NCBI RefSeq assembly: GCF_050916355.1
Contig: NZ_CP136946.1
Span: forward strand, 1,178,001 to 1,242,000
Direction of reading: 5' to 3'
Length of the DNA: 64,000 nt
Origin: Jeongeupia wiesaeckerbachi
Lineage (GTDB): Bacteria > Pseudomonadota > Gammaproteobacteria > Burkholderiales > Chitinibacteraceae
Below the pieces are notes generated by a model. That model saw only the letters and a program-made list of their open reading frames with translations. It searched no databases and was not told where the DNA came from. The position numbers were made by a program, and so were the translations under genes. Shown piece by piece: positions 1 through 10,074 of the stretch (position 1 is its first letter; every line of letters starts with the position of its first letter).

Positions 1-754
1 CCATGGCGACCCAGCCGTCCTTGGCCGATTTCTGGTAGTCCGCTTCGTTCTTGTCGAGCTTGGCGAAGTCGACCTTCTGGAACTTGCCGGCGTCGGTATA
101 GACGGCCGGACCGGTGAAGGTGTGCGTACCGAACATGCCGGTGCTGGTGCCTTCCGGCGACTTGCCGTCACGCAGCAGCCGGTAGTAGGCCTGCGCGGTC
201 AAAGGCTTGCTGCCGCCGTTGACGATCTCATAGCGGACGTCGACGACGTAGGAATCGCGCTTGAAGGTGTAGATCTTCGCGACCTTGACGCCTTCGGGGC
301 CGGCGGCCTCGAGTCGCACGTCGACCTTGTCCTGACCGTCGGCGAGCGCGTAGCTCGTCTGTGCCGCGGTGAAGGTGCTCTTGTGCGTCGGCAGGCCGTC
401 GCCGATCAGGCCGGTTTGCGCCACATAGGTGTGGGCACCGTCGTCTTCGAGCAGCACGAAGGGCTTGGCCGGATCCAGCGTCGCGCCGTACTTGTTCAGG
501 CTGACCTTGCGCAGATCGGCGCCGTTGCTATCGATTTCGGCGGTCAGCAGATCGGTCTTCACCGTGATCCGCGTGCCGTTGGCGAGCTTGCCGGTTTCCA
601 CTTGCGGGGCGGCCGGTGCGGCGCCCGCCGTGGCCGGGGCACTCGCCGCCGGTGGCGTATTCAGCTGCGGATATCGTTTCTCCATCCACTTCTGCCAGAA
701 GAAGAGAATGCCGAACGAGACCGCGATGAAGAGAATCAGTCTTTTGGTGTCCAT
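1..754 (-). CDS. yidC: Membrane protein insertase YidC, N-terminal part (gene runs off the window)
   Basis: YidC inserts and folds inner-membrane proteins, alone or with SecYEG. Seen here are about 251 N-terminal residues from the ATG at 754; the C-terminal insertase domain lies outside the window. The start MDTKRLILFIAVSFGILFFW is the first membrane segment, followed by a Pro/Ala-rich linker and the beginning of the large periplasmic beta-supersandwich domain typical of Gram-negative YidC (for example the ETGKLANGTRITVKTDLL stretch and TFKRDSYVVDVRYEI). It is last in the rpmH-rnpA-yidD-yidC series, 15 bases after yidD, as in most Proteobacteria. Truncation is only due to the window edge. Confidence 0.95.
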   Translation of the reverse strand, partial: MDTKRLILFIAVSFGILFFWQKWMEKRYPQLNTPPAASAPATAGAAPAAPQVETGKLANGTRITVKTDLLTAEIDSNGADLRKVSLNKYGATLDPAKPFVLLEDDGAHTYVAQTGLIGDGLPTHKSTFTAAQTSYALADGQDKVDVRLEAAGPEGVKVAKIYTFKRDSYVVDVRYEIVNGGSKPLTAQAYYRLLRDGKSPEGTSTGMFGTHTFTGPAVYTDAGKFQKVDFAKLDKNEADYQKSAKDGWVAM

Positions 755-769
755 CGTGTACTCGGGAAG

Positions 770-994
770 TCAGGGGACGGGGTCGTGACCGCAGCCGCCC
801 CAGGGATGGCAGCGGCAAAGCCGGCGAATTGTAAGCCACCCGCCGCGCGCAACGCCATGTTTAACAATTGCCTCGCTCGCGTAATGCGAGCAGCTTGGCG
901 TATAGCGGCAGCGGGGACCGATCAGCGGGCTGATGCACAACTGGTAGAAGCGGATCAGGCCGATTGCAAGTGCCTTGAGCATCGACGCCATCAT
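770..994 (-). CDS. yidD: Membrane protein insertion efficiency factor YidD
   Basis: A 74-residue YidD (DUF37) protein, thought to assist YidC-dependent insertion at the inner membrane. The family signature is clear: an N-terminal amphipathic segment with FYQLCISPLIGPRCRYTPSC, then GGWLTIRRLCRCHPWGGCGHDPVP at the C-terminus, including the conserved cysteines. Length is normal for the family. The start codon overlaps the rnpA stop (ATGA, 991-994), so translation is probably coupled to rnpA, and yidC follows closely downstream. The function in vivo is only partly known. Confidence 0.95.
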   Translation of the reverse strand: MMASMLKALAIGLIRFYQLCISPLIGPRCRYTPSCSHYASEAIVKHGVARGGWLTIRRLCRCHPWGGCGHDPVP

Positions 995-1362
995 CCCGGC
1001 TGCGCATGACGGGCGCGTTGCTTGAGGAACAGCTTCAGCAGCGCCTCTCTGGCGGCCTCGCCCTCTTTGCGGCCGAAGGCCTTGCGTGAACGGACGACCA
1101 GATCGAGCCCGGCGAGTTCGGCGGCATGCAACCGGAAGACCTCGCGCGTGCTGCGGCGGATGTAGTTGCGTACCACCGCGCGCTTGTCGGTCTTGCGGCC
1201 GACGACCATGCCAAGGCGTGCGTGCGTCAAGCCGTTCGGCCGCGCCAGCACCTGGAAATAATCGTTGCTCGCCGACGAGCGCAAACTAAAAACGGATGAA
1301 TAATCATCCGTTTTCAGCAGGCGCAGTACCCGCGGGAAGCCGTAGCGAAGAGCGGGCGCCAT
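991..1362 (-). CDS. rnpA: Ribonuclease P protein component
   Basis: RnpA is the protein subunit of RNase P, which with the M1 RNA removes 5' leaders from pre-tRNAs. The 123-residue basic protein shows the family core: LLKTDDYSSVF near the N-terminus, RLGMVVGRKTDKRAVVRN and the RNA-binding helix RNYIRRSTREVFR. It starts 19 bases after rpmH and overlaps yidD by four bases, giving the standard rpmH-rnpA-yidD-yidC operon. Expression is probably driven by the promoter ahead of rpmH. Confidence 0.96.
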   Translation of the reverse strand: MAPALRYGFPRVLRLLKTDDYSSVFSLRSSASNDYFQVLARPNGLTHARLGMVVGRKTDKRAVVRNYIRRSTREVFRLHAAELAGLDLVVRSRKAFGRKEGEAAREALLKLFLKQRARHAQPG

Positions 1363-1381
1363 GCCGGCGCTTCCGGTCTGC

Positions 1382-1516
1382 TTAAGCCGACAGGACAGCG
1401 CGGCCCTTGGCGCGGCGCGCAGCGATCACATTGCGACCGCCGTTGGTTTTCATGCGGGCGCGGAAACCGTGGGTGCGCTTGCGGCGAATGGTAGACGGCT
1501 GGAAAGTACGTTTCAT
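1382..1516 (-). CDS. rpmH: 50S ribosomal protein L34
   Basis: A 44-residue, highly basic protein of the large ribosomal subunit. It begins MKRTFQPSTIRRKRTHGFRA and ends GRAVLSA, the canonical L34 pattern and length. The ATG at 1516 has an AGGAA Shine-Dalgarno sequence at 1525-1529, spaced well. The frame stays open further upstream, but the added residues match no L34, so the short start is correct. It leads the rnpA-yidD-yidC operon and diverges from dnaA. Confidence 0.98.
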   Translation of the reverse strand: MKRTFQPSTIRRKRTHGFRARMKTNGGRNVIAARRAKGRAVLSA

Positions 1517-1564
1517 GACTAGAATTCCTGAGCGGACTAAATCGACAGTAAACCATTGATTCCA

Positions 1565-1588
1565 CAATAAAGCCAAGGTCTTGTCAAC
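1565..1588 (-). promoter_or_regulatory. Predicted sigma70 promoter of the rpmH operon
   Basis: On the minus strand a consensus -35 TTGACA lies at 1588-1583, followed by a 17-base spacer and TGGAAT (4 of 6 matches to TATAAT) at 1570-1565. It sits about 50 bases before the rpmH start and points toward it. Position and -35 match are seen; the transcription start is inferred. Confidence 0.6.
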
Positions 1589-1617
1589 CCTTTCGTCGGA
1601 CGTGTCTGTGGGATACC

Positions 1618-1648
1618 TGTGGATAACTTTGCCGGCTCAGGGTAGAAT
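1618..1648 (+). promoter_or_regulatory. Perfect DnaA box overlapping a candidate dnaA promoter
   Basis: TGTGGATAA at 1618-1626 is the exact reverse complement of the DnaA-box consensus TTATCCACA. A plausible promoter overlaps it: TGGATA at 1620-1625 as -35, a 17-base spacer and TAGAAT at 1643-1648 as -10, about 105 bases before dnaA. DnaA binding there could repress dnaA, as known in other bacteria. It is the only perfect box seen in the 236-base rpmH-dnaA gap, so this gap is a weak oriC candidate. Confidence 0.5.
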
Positions 1649-1752
1649 TCAGCCAATCCACCACCATCCTGCCATCGGCTTCGCACCGGCTGCCCGCCTG
1701 AATTTGAGTTCCGGCGTGGCCTGCTATTGTCGCGAGGCTGGCCCCTGCTCCT

Positions 1753-3156
1753 ATGTCTGCGCTCGAAAATTGCTGGGCCCACTGCCTGACCGAACTTGAA
1801 GGCCGCCTTGGCGCCGACCAGTTCCGCATCTGGATCCGCCCGCTAGTGGCCGAGCCCAAAGATGACGCGCTGCATCTGATCGTTCCGAACCAGATTTTCC
1901 TGCAGTTCATCCGCGATCGTTTCCTCGGCCTGATCGAGGAGGCCGCAGCCGGTTTCTGTGGCGGCGAAGCACCGACGATCTCGCTCAAGGTCGGCAGCGG
2001 CCCGCGCAAGGTGGCGCCAAGCCAGTCGTCCAGCATCGTGTCCGCCACGCCGGCGCAGCCGCGCCGTTCGAGCAGCAATCCGGCCAATCCGGCGCCGGCG
2101 CAACCGGTGATCGCCGCTGCCGCGGCCAATCATGAAACGACCCGGCTGAATCCGAACTTCACTTTCGAAACGCTGGTGACCGGCAAGGCCAACCAGCTGG
2201 CGCGCGCTGCGGCGCAGCAGGTGGCCGAGCATCCGGGTGAAAGCTACAACCCGCTGTTCGTTTACGGCGGCGTCGGCCTCGGCAAGACCCACTTGATCCA
2301 GTCGATCGGCAACCTGGTGCATCAGCGCAATCCGGCCGCGAAAATCCGCTACATCCACGCCGAGAAGTACGTGACCGACGTGGTCAAGGCCTATCAGCAC
2401 AAGGCGTTCGACGAGTTCAAGCGTTACTACCATTCACTCGACCTGCTGCTGATCGACGACATCCAGTTCTTCGTCGGCAAGGACAAGACCCAGGAAGAAT
2501 TCTTCTACCTGTTCAACGCGCTGGTCGAAGGCCACAAGCAGATCATCCTGACGTCGGACCGGATTCCGCGCGAGATCGAAGGCCTGCAGGAACGGCTGAC
2601 GTCGCGCTTCTCCTGGGGCCTCACCGTCGCGATCGAGCCGCCCGAGCTGGAAATGCGCGTGGCGATCCTGATGAAGAAGGCCGAGCGCGAGAACTTCAAG
2701 CTCGATTCGACCGTGGCTTTCTTCGTTGCCAAGCACATCCGCTCCAACGTGCGCGAACTCGAAGGCGCGCTGAAGCGGGTGCTGGCGTACTCGCGCTTCA
2801 CCAACCAGCCGCTGACGCTGGAAGCGGCCAAGGAAGCGCTGAAGGACATCCTCGCCGCCGGCAACCGGATGATTTCGGTCGAGAACATCCAGAAAACCGT
2901 CGCCGATTTCTACAAGATCAAGGTCGCCGACATGCACAGCAAGAAGCGCACGCGCGACATCGCCCGGCCGCGGCAGATCGCGATGACGCTGACCAAGGAG
3001 CTGACGCAGATGAGCCTGCCGGCCATCGGCGACGCCTTTGGCGGCCGCGATCACACCACGGTGCTGCATGCCTGCCGCACCATCGACGAGATGCGGCAGA
3101 ACGATCAGGAACTCGGCCACCAGTACAGCGTGCTGCTGCAGATGCTGCGCAGCTGA
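1753..3156 (+). CDS. dnaA: Chromosomal replication initiator DnaA
   Basis: DnaA binds oriC, melts it and loads the helicase. The 467-residue protein has domain I at residues 1-80 (starting MSALENCWAHCLTELEGRL), a variable Ser/Pro/Ala-rich domain II, the AAA+ domain with Walker A GGVGLGKT at 172-179 and Walker B LLLIDDIQF near 235, and a C-terminal DNA-binding domain whose signature includes MSLPAIGDAFGGRDHTTVLH. The ATG at 1753 gives normal length. It is followed by dnaN after 83 bases. A DnaA box upstream points to autoregulation. Confidence 0.99.
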   Translation: MSALENCWAHCLTELEGRLGADQFRIWIRPLVAEPKDDALHLIVPNQIFLQFIRDRFLGLIEEAAAGFCGGEAPTISLKVGSGPRKVAPSQSSSIVSATPAQPRRSSSNPANPAPAQPVIAAAAANHETTRLNPNFTFETLVTGKANQLARAAAQQVAEHPGESYNPLFVYGGVGLGKTHLIQSIGNLVHQRNPAAKIRYIHAEKYVTDVVKAYQHKAFDEFKRYYHSLDLLLIDDIQFFVGKDKTQEEFFYLFNALVEGHKQIILTSDRIPREIEGLQERLTSRFSWGLTVAIEPPELEMRVAILMKKAERENFKLDSTVAFFVAKHIRSNVRELEGALKRVLAYSRFTNQPLTLEAAKEALKDILAAGNRMISVENIQKTVADFYKIKVADMHSKKRTRDIARPRQIAMTLTKELTQMSLPAIGDAFGGRDHTTVLHACRTIDEMRQNDQELGHQYSVLLQMLRS

Positions 3157-3239
3157 CACTGTGCCGGCATCAGAAGCCGCTGATTTAAGGTAAAATTCGG
3201 CGGTTCCACTTCAAACAATTTTCTCGCGGATGGGATGTC

Positions 3240-4346
3240 ATGCAACTGTTGCAAGCTGAACGCGATGCGCTGCTCAAACCGCTCGCCACGGTCACCGGTA
3301 TCGTCGAGCGTCGTCACACGCTGCCGATTTTGTCGAATGTGCTGATCCGCAAGGCGGGCGACGCGCTGTCGTTCACCGGCACCGATCTGGAAATCCAGAT
3401 CGAAAGCAGCCAGCGCGACGGCTTTTCGGGCGACGATTTCGCCATTACCGTTTCGGCCAAGAAGTTCTCCGACATCCTGCGCGCGATTCCGGACAAGACC
3501 GTCGTCAGCCTTGAAGAGGCCGATGGCCGGCTGACGCTGAAGGCCGGCAAGAGCCGCTTTCAGCTGCAGACGCTGCCGGCGGCCGATTTCCCGACCCTCG
3601 CCGTCGACACCAATCTGAAGGCGACGCTGCGCATGCCGCAGGGCCAGCTGAAGGCGCTGCTCGGCCGCGTCCAGTACGCGATGGCGCATCAGGACATCCG
3701 CTATTATCTGAACGGCCTGTTTGTCGTCACCGAAGGCCCGCACCTGAAGCTGGTCGCGACCGACGGTCACCGCCTCGGCTTTGCGTCGACCGAACTGGCG
3801 GCCAGCTTCGACAAGAACGAAGTGATCCTGCCGCGCAAGACCATCCTCGAGCTGTACAAGCTGCTCGGCGACGTCGACGACGAAGTCGCGATCGACATCG
3901 CCGGCAACCAGGTCAAGTTCAGCTTCGGCAGCATCGTCATCCACTCCAAGGTCGTCGACGGCAAGTTCCCCGACTACAACCGGGTGATTCCGCAGAACAA
4001 CGACAAGCTGCTGACCATCGACCGCACATCGCTGCTGTCGTCCCTGCAGCGCGCCGCCATCCTGTCGAACGAGAAATTCCGTGGCGTGCGTCTGGTGCTG
4101 ACCGAGGGGCTGCTGAAGATCCTCTGCAACAACAACGAGCAGGAAGAGGCGCAGGAAGAAGTCGAAGTCGCCTATCAGGGCGCGCCGCTGGATATCGGCT
4201 TCAACATCCAGTACCTGCTCGACGTACTGACCAACCTCAGCGCCGAAACCTTGAACTTCAGCTTCGGCGACGTGAATTCGTCGGTGCTGGTGACGATTCC
4301 GGACAATGAGCACTTTAAATACATCGTCATGCCGATGCGTATTTAA
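3240..4346 (+). CDS. dnaN: DNA polymerase III beta subunit (sliding clamp)
   Basis: DnaN forms the ring-shaped dimer that tethers polymerase III to DNA and recruits other repair and replication proteins. The 368-residue sequence begins MQLLQAERDALLKPLATVTG, contains RRHTLPILSNVL and the C-terminal ending EHFKYIVMPMRI, all typical of beta clamps; length matches the family (about 366). It lies between dnaA and gyrB in the usual origin order. A TAAAAT hexamer at 3191-3196 may be a -10 element of its own promoter in the dnaA-dnaN gap, without a clear -35. Confidence 0.99.
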   Translation: MQLLQAERDALLKPLATVTGIVERRHTLPILSNVLIRKAGDALSFTGTDLEIQIESSQRDGFSGDDFAITVSAKKFSDILRAIPDKTVVSLEEADGRLTLKAGKSRFQLQTLPAADFPTLAVDTNLKATLRMPQGQLKALLGRVQYAMAHQDIRYYLNGLFVVTEGPHLKLVATDGHRLGFASTELAASFDKNEVILPRKTILELYKLLGDVDDEVAIDIAGNQVKFSFGSIVIHSKVVDGKFPDYNRVIPQNNDKLLTIDRTSLLSSLQRAAILSNEKFRGVRLVLTEGLLKILCNNNEQEEAQEEVEVAYQGAPLDIGFNIQYLLDVLTNLSAETLNFSFGDVNSSVLVTIPDNEHFKYIVMPMRI

Positions 4347-4513
4347 AGCGACCGCATAAAAATGGCCCTGCTTGCCCACTCCTTGTCGCGCGGTACTCGC
4401 CCTCCTCACGGACATCCAGTCCGTTCCGGGGCTTGCGTGCCGTGCTTCGCGATTGCGCTGCGCATGACCACTTTTCTGCTTCGTACCAGCCACTGATCAA
4501 CGGTGCTGGTTCG

Positions 4514-4537
4514 GGCCAGGGCGAACCTGGCCTTTTT
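4514..4537 (+). terminator. Terminator-like hairpin just before gyrB
   Basis: A perfect 7-base stem GGCCAGG (4514-4520) and CCTGGCC (4526-4532) with a 5-base loop is followed by TTTTT. It ends only 25 bases before the gyrB ATG and 168 bases after dnaN. It may end dnaN transcripts, but any gyrB promoter must lie upstream of it, so it would also sit in the gyrB leader. Confidence 0.65.
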
Positions 4538-4562
4538 GCATTTCAAGAGACACGACGACGAC

Positions 4563-6974
<2,412 letters not shown>

Positions 6975-7049
6975 TACCGCGGATATCGCCAGATTCTGGA
7001 TTCGCCCCGGTTGTCCTGGATTCTGGCGTTGGCCAGTTCAGTTCAGTAA

Positions 7050-7079
7050 CGAAAAGCCCCGTATGGGGCTTTTCGTTTT
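7050..7079 (+). terminator. Intrinsic terminator after gyrB
   Basis: An 11-base perfect inverted repeat, CGAAAAGCCCC (7050-7060) and GGGGCTTTTCG (7065-7075), with a GTAT loop, is followed by TTTT. It closes the dnaA-dnaN-gyrB block and marks the boundary where base composition falls. Confidence 0.9.
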
Positions 7080-7714
7080 CCTGCGTGCAAAAACTGGTCG
7101 TAGATCGGCTGTATCGGCCATTTGAGATCGTTCTTTGCGGTACTGGATGGGCCGAGCAAATACCTACGTTTGGATACGTTGAAACTGTGTGTACTGATGA
7201 TGCATTGGGAGCTGTTTTCCGCCATTGGGGCGTTATTCTCATGATCGATCGAAGCTCGGTGTGTTCGCAAGCCTTCACTTAGCTTGGCGAGTTGCCTAGT
7301 GTTTGGCTCTATATCGTAATCCGCAACTGCGAAGGTTGAAAAAACACGACCCAGTAAATGCTCATGGCTAGTGCCGCCAATCAACCCGAGATACTGAAGC
7401 ACATCATTTCCCTCACGACATTTCGTGCCACAGGGTTAGCTTGATGCAGGGTCTATCAGCAGAAAATGTTTCTTGCAGGCAACATAAATTCTTTCTTTTT
7501 TAGAAAGTTTAGCGTTGCATATGAAAGCACCGATGTCTGCTTCGCGGACTACAAGCTCACTATTTTGCCGTTTATGCCATTGATATAACCGTAAGTCGGT
7601 TGATTTCAACCATTCTGAGCGATCTGGCTCGCTTGCTGTGTACGTATTTCTTTCTTTTTTGTTCAGTTTTTGTCAGTAGGATGTACGCATTTATTCGTGA
7701 GTGGAAAAAACTCC
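7080..7714. other. AT-rich stretch without a supported gene, upstream of the Rhs genes
   Basis: About 630 bases of clearly lower GC than the flanking core genes. Open frames here are short; the longest on the minus strand overlaps the gyrB terminator and resembles nothing I recognise. It probably contains the promoter of the Rhs genes, but I cannot point to a convincing -35/-10 pair. It may be degraded remnant DNA at the edge of the accessory island. Confidence 0.5.
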
Positions 7715-10039
7715 ATGCGTTCAGTCTCCTCTGTCCTTGCTCCTCGGCCGTTGCTCAAAGCGCTGATAGTGGGCTTGTTCTGCGCCTACTCGGCTCCCAG
7801 CTTTGCATCCTCATGCGCCACTTTGGGTGGTGTGAGTTACTTCGGCATGGAAATGGTCGCGACCAAATCCTACGCGGACGGCACATTCGATTACGACATC
7901 AACAACTTGCAATGTTCAGGCTCGCAGATCGTCACGTGGTTGAACACCTCGGTATCCAGTCTGACCCCGGAAGCGGCGCTTCAGCAGAATGCTGCACTCA
8001 ATATGAGCCGGGTCGTGCGGAACCAGTGCGGTTCGCATATTGTAGTGTTGCACAACAATTTCAAAGGTTCGCTGAATGATGGTTCACCGGCCGGTTCGAT
8101 CGTGTTCAGCACGGCGAACTATCCACTGAACCGGACCTACTACGACGTTTTCAAGAATCGGCTGTCGGATGGCGCAGGAGCCATCATTCCGTGTGCTGTG
8201 CCAAAACCGCCTTGCCCTGGCGGCCTAGACGGCACCGATGGCGCCAACTGCGAACCGCCTCCGCAGGACAAGCCCGACTTCTGCCCTGTGCCATCCGCGG
8301 CCCCGGGTTTGGGCCAGCCCTCGGGCATTCCGGAACTGTGCGGCAATCCGATTTCGATCGGCCAGGGCAGCAAGGTCCAGTCCGAGATCGACTTGACTAT
8401 TCCGGGCTCGCCGGCACTGACGCTGGTGCGCCGCTACAGCAGCGTGTCGCCGTTCACTACTATCGTGGCGACGCTGCGTGGCTTGGGCAATCGCTGGACC
8501 CACAATTTCGACCGCAGCGTGACACTGACGTCCAACCAGACCTTGTCGGTGGCGGTGCGCGGCGATGGCCGCATCCTGCACTTCAAGCCCAAAGCCGGCA
8601 GCACCACGCTGTGGGTTGGCGATGCCGACGTGACCGATGGTCTGGAGAAGACCACCGACGGCTGGCGTTATACCGATCCGCAGAAGGTGGTCGAGGTCTA
8701 TGGCGCCAAGGGCAAGATCGTCAGCCGGACCTTCCCGAACGGCTATGCCCTCAACTACAGCTACGACAGTGATGACCGGGTGTCCAAGGTCACCGACTCG
8801 TTCAACCGCAGCCTGAGCTTTGCGTACAACAGCAAGAAGCTGCTGTCGTCAGTGTCCGACTCGGCCGGCCGGACCGTGAGCTACGAGTACACGACCGACG
8901 GCACGCTGACCAAGGTGAACTACCCGGACCAGACCAGCCGTGTCTACAACTACACCGACAAGATGATCGGACCGACCAAAGTGCCGGCGCTGCTGACCGA
9001 ACTGATCGACGAAAGCGGCACGTCCTATGCCAAGTGGTCATACGACGACAAGGCCATGGCGATCAGCAGCGAGCACGCCGGCATCACCGACAAGTACGCC
9101 GTCGGCTACCAGGTGACCCAGGTCGGCTCGGTGTATCAGGTCAACACCGCGAACGTCACCAATCCGCTCGGCGCGGTCTCGCAGATCAGCCTGCAAGCCG
9201 TGCAGGGCCGTCAGCGCCCCAGCAGCGAACTGCGCCAGACCGACAACCTGACCCGGACCCAGAGCTTCGACGCCAACGGCAACCTCGGCAGCATCACCGA
9301 CTTTGGTGGCCGCAACGCCACCTTCAGCTACGACACCACCCGCAACCTCGAAACCGGCCGCACCGAAGCTGCCGGCACGCCGCAGGCTCGGACCATCAGT
9401 ACCGAATGGCACGCTACGTTCCGGCTGCCGACCAAGGTCACCGAACCGGGTCGGGTGACAACGTTCGAGTACGACACCAGCGGCAACCTGCTGAAAAAAT
9501 CGGTGACTGCCGATGGCGCGACCCGCGTGTCGGGCTGGACCTACGGCAACTACGGCCTGGTGGCATCGGCGACCGATCCGGCCGGCAAGGTCACGAACTA
9601 CAGCTACGACGCCCAGGGAAACCTGAGCACGCTGACCAACCCGCTGGGCCAGATCACCCGCTTCCCGCGCTATGACGCACTGGGCAACGTGCTGGAGATG
9701 GTCGAAGCCAACGGCCAGACCACTACCTTCGGTTACGACCTGCGCCAGCGATTGCTGAGCCGGACCGCGGCCGGCGAGACCACCAGCTTCAGCTATTTGC
9801 CGACCGGCTTGTTGAGTCAGGTGCGCTTTGCCGACAACCGCACGGTCAGCTACCGCTACGACCCGGCGCACCGGCTGATCGGCATCGACGACAGTCGCGG
9901 CAACCGCATCGATTACACCCTGGATGCAATGGGCAACCGGCTGCGCGAAGACCGCCAGGACCCTGCCGGCACGCTTGCAGCCAGTCTGCAGCAGGTCACG
10001 GCGCAGCAGAGCGCGCCGAACCAGGTCGCCAAGCCCTGA
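7715..10039 (+). CDS. Secreted RHS/YD-repeat protein with DUF6531-like domain, lacking the RHS core
   Basis: The ATG at 7715 gives 774 residues starting with a Sec signal peptide (MRSVSSVLAPRPLLKALIVG... ending near PSFAS); an in-frame TTG at 7670 is less likely. Residues about 30-190 are a Cys-containing N-terminal region I do not recognise, then a Pro/Cys-rich linker, then from about 211 a DUF6531-type start (NPISIGQGSKVQSEIDLTIP) and many YD repeats (NYSYDSDDRVSKV, SYRYDPAHRLIGIDDSRG). It ends inside the repeat region, without the RHS-associated core DPIGL. The next gene, 35 bases on, resumes YD repeats and supplies core and tip, so the two probably work together as a split Rhs shell. This pairing is inference. 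Confidence 0.85.
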   Translation: MRSVSSVLAPRPLLKALIVGLFCAYSAPSFASSCATLGGVSYFGMEMVATKSYADGTFDYDINNLQCSGSQIVTWLNTSVSSLTPEAALQQNAALNMSRVVRNQCGSHIVVLHNNFKGSLNDGSPAGSIVFSTANYPLNRTYYDVFKNRLSDGAGAIIPCAVPKPPCPGGLDGTDGANCEPPPQDKPDFCPVPSAAPGLGQPSGIPELCGNPISIGQGSKVQSEIDLTIPGSPALTLVRRYSSVSPFTTIVATLRGLGNRWTHNFDRSVTLTSNQTLSVAVRGDGRILHFKPKAGSTTLWVGDADVTDGLEKTTDGWRYTDPQKVVEVYGAKGKIVSRTFPNGYALNYSYDSDDRVSKVTDSFNRSLSFAYNSKKLLSSVSDSAGRTVSYEYTTDGTLTKVNYPDQTSRVYNYTDKMIGPTKVPALLTELIDESGTSYAKWSYDDKAMAISSEHAGITDKYAVGYQVTQVGSVYQVNTANVTNPLGAVSQISLQAVQGRQRPSSELRQTDNLTRTQSFDANGNLGSITDFGGRNATFSYDTTRNLETGRTEAAGTPQARTISTEWHATFRLPTKVTEPGRVTTFEYDTSGNLLKKSVTADGATRVSGWTYGNYGLVASATDPAGKVTNYSYDAQGNLSTLTNPLGQITRFPRYDALGNVLEMVEANGQTTTFGYDLRQRLLSRTAAGETTSFSYLPTGLLSQVRFADNRTVSYRYDPAHRLIGIDDSRGNRIDYTLDAMGNRLREDRQDPAGTLAASLQQVTAQQSAPNQVAKP

Positions 10040-10074
10040 GCCATCACACCCATTACAAGCATTCGGGAACCGAG

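Noticed and set aside
7043..7402. Minus-strand open frame of 119 codons after gyrB
   Set aside because: It runs through the gyrB terminator, has no ribosome-binding site I trust and matches no known protein.
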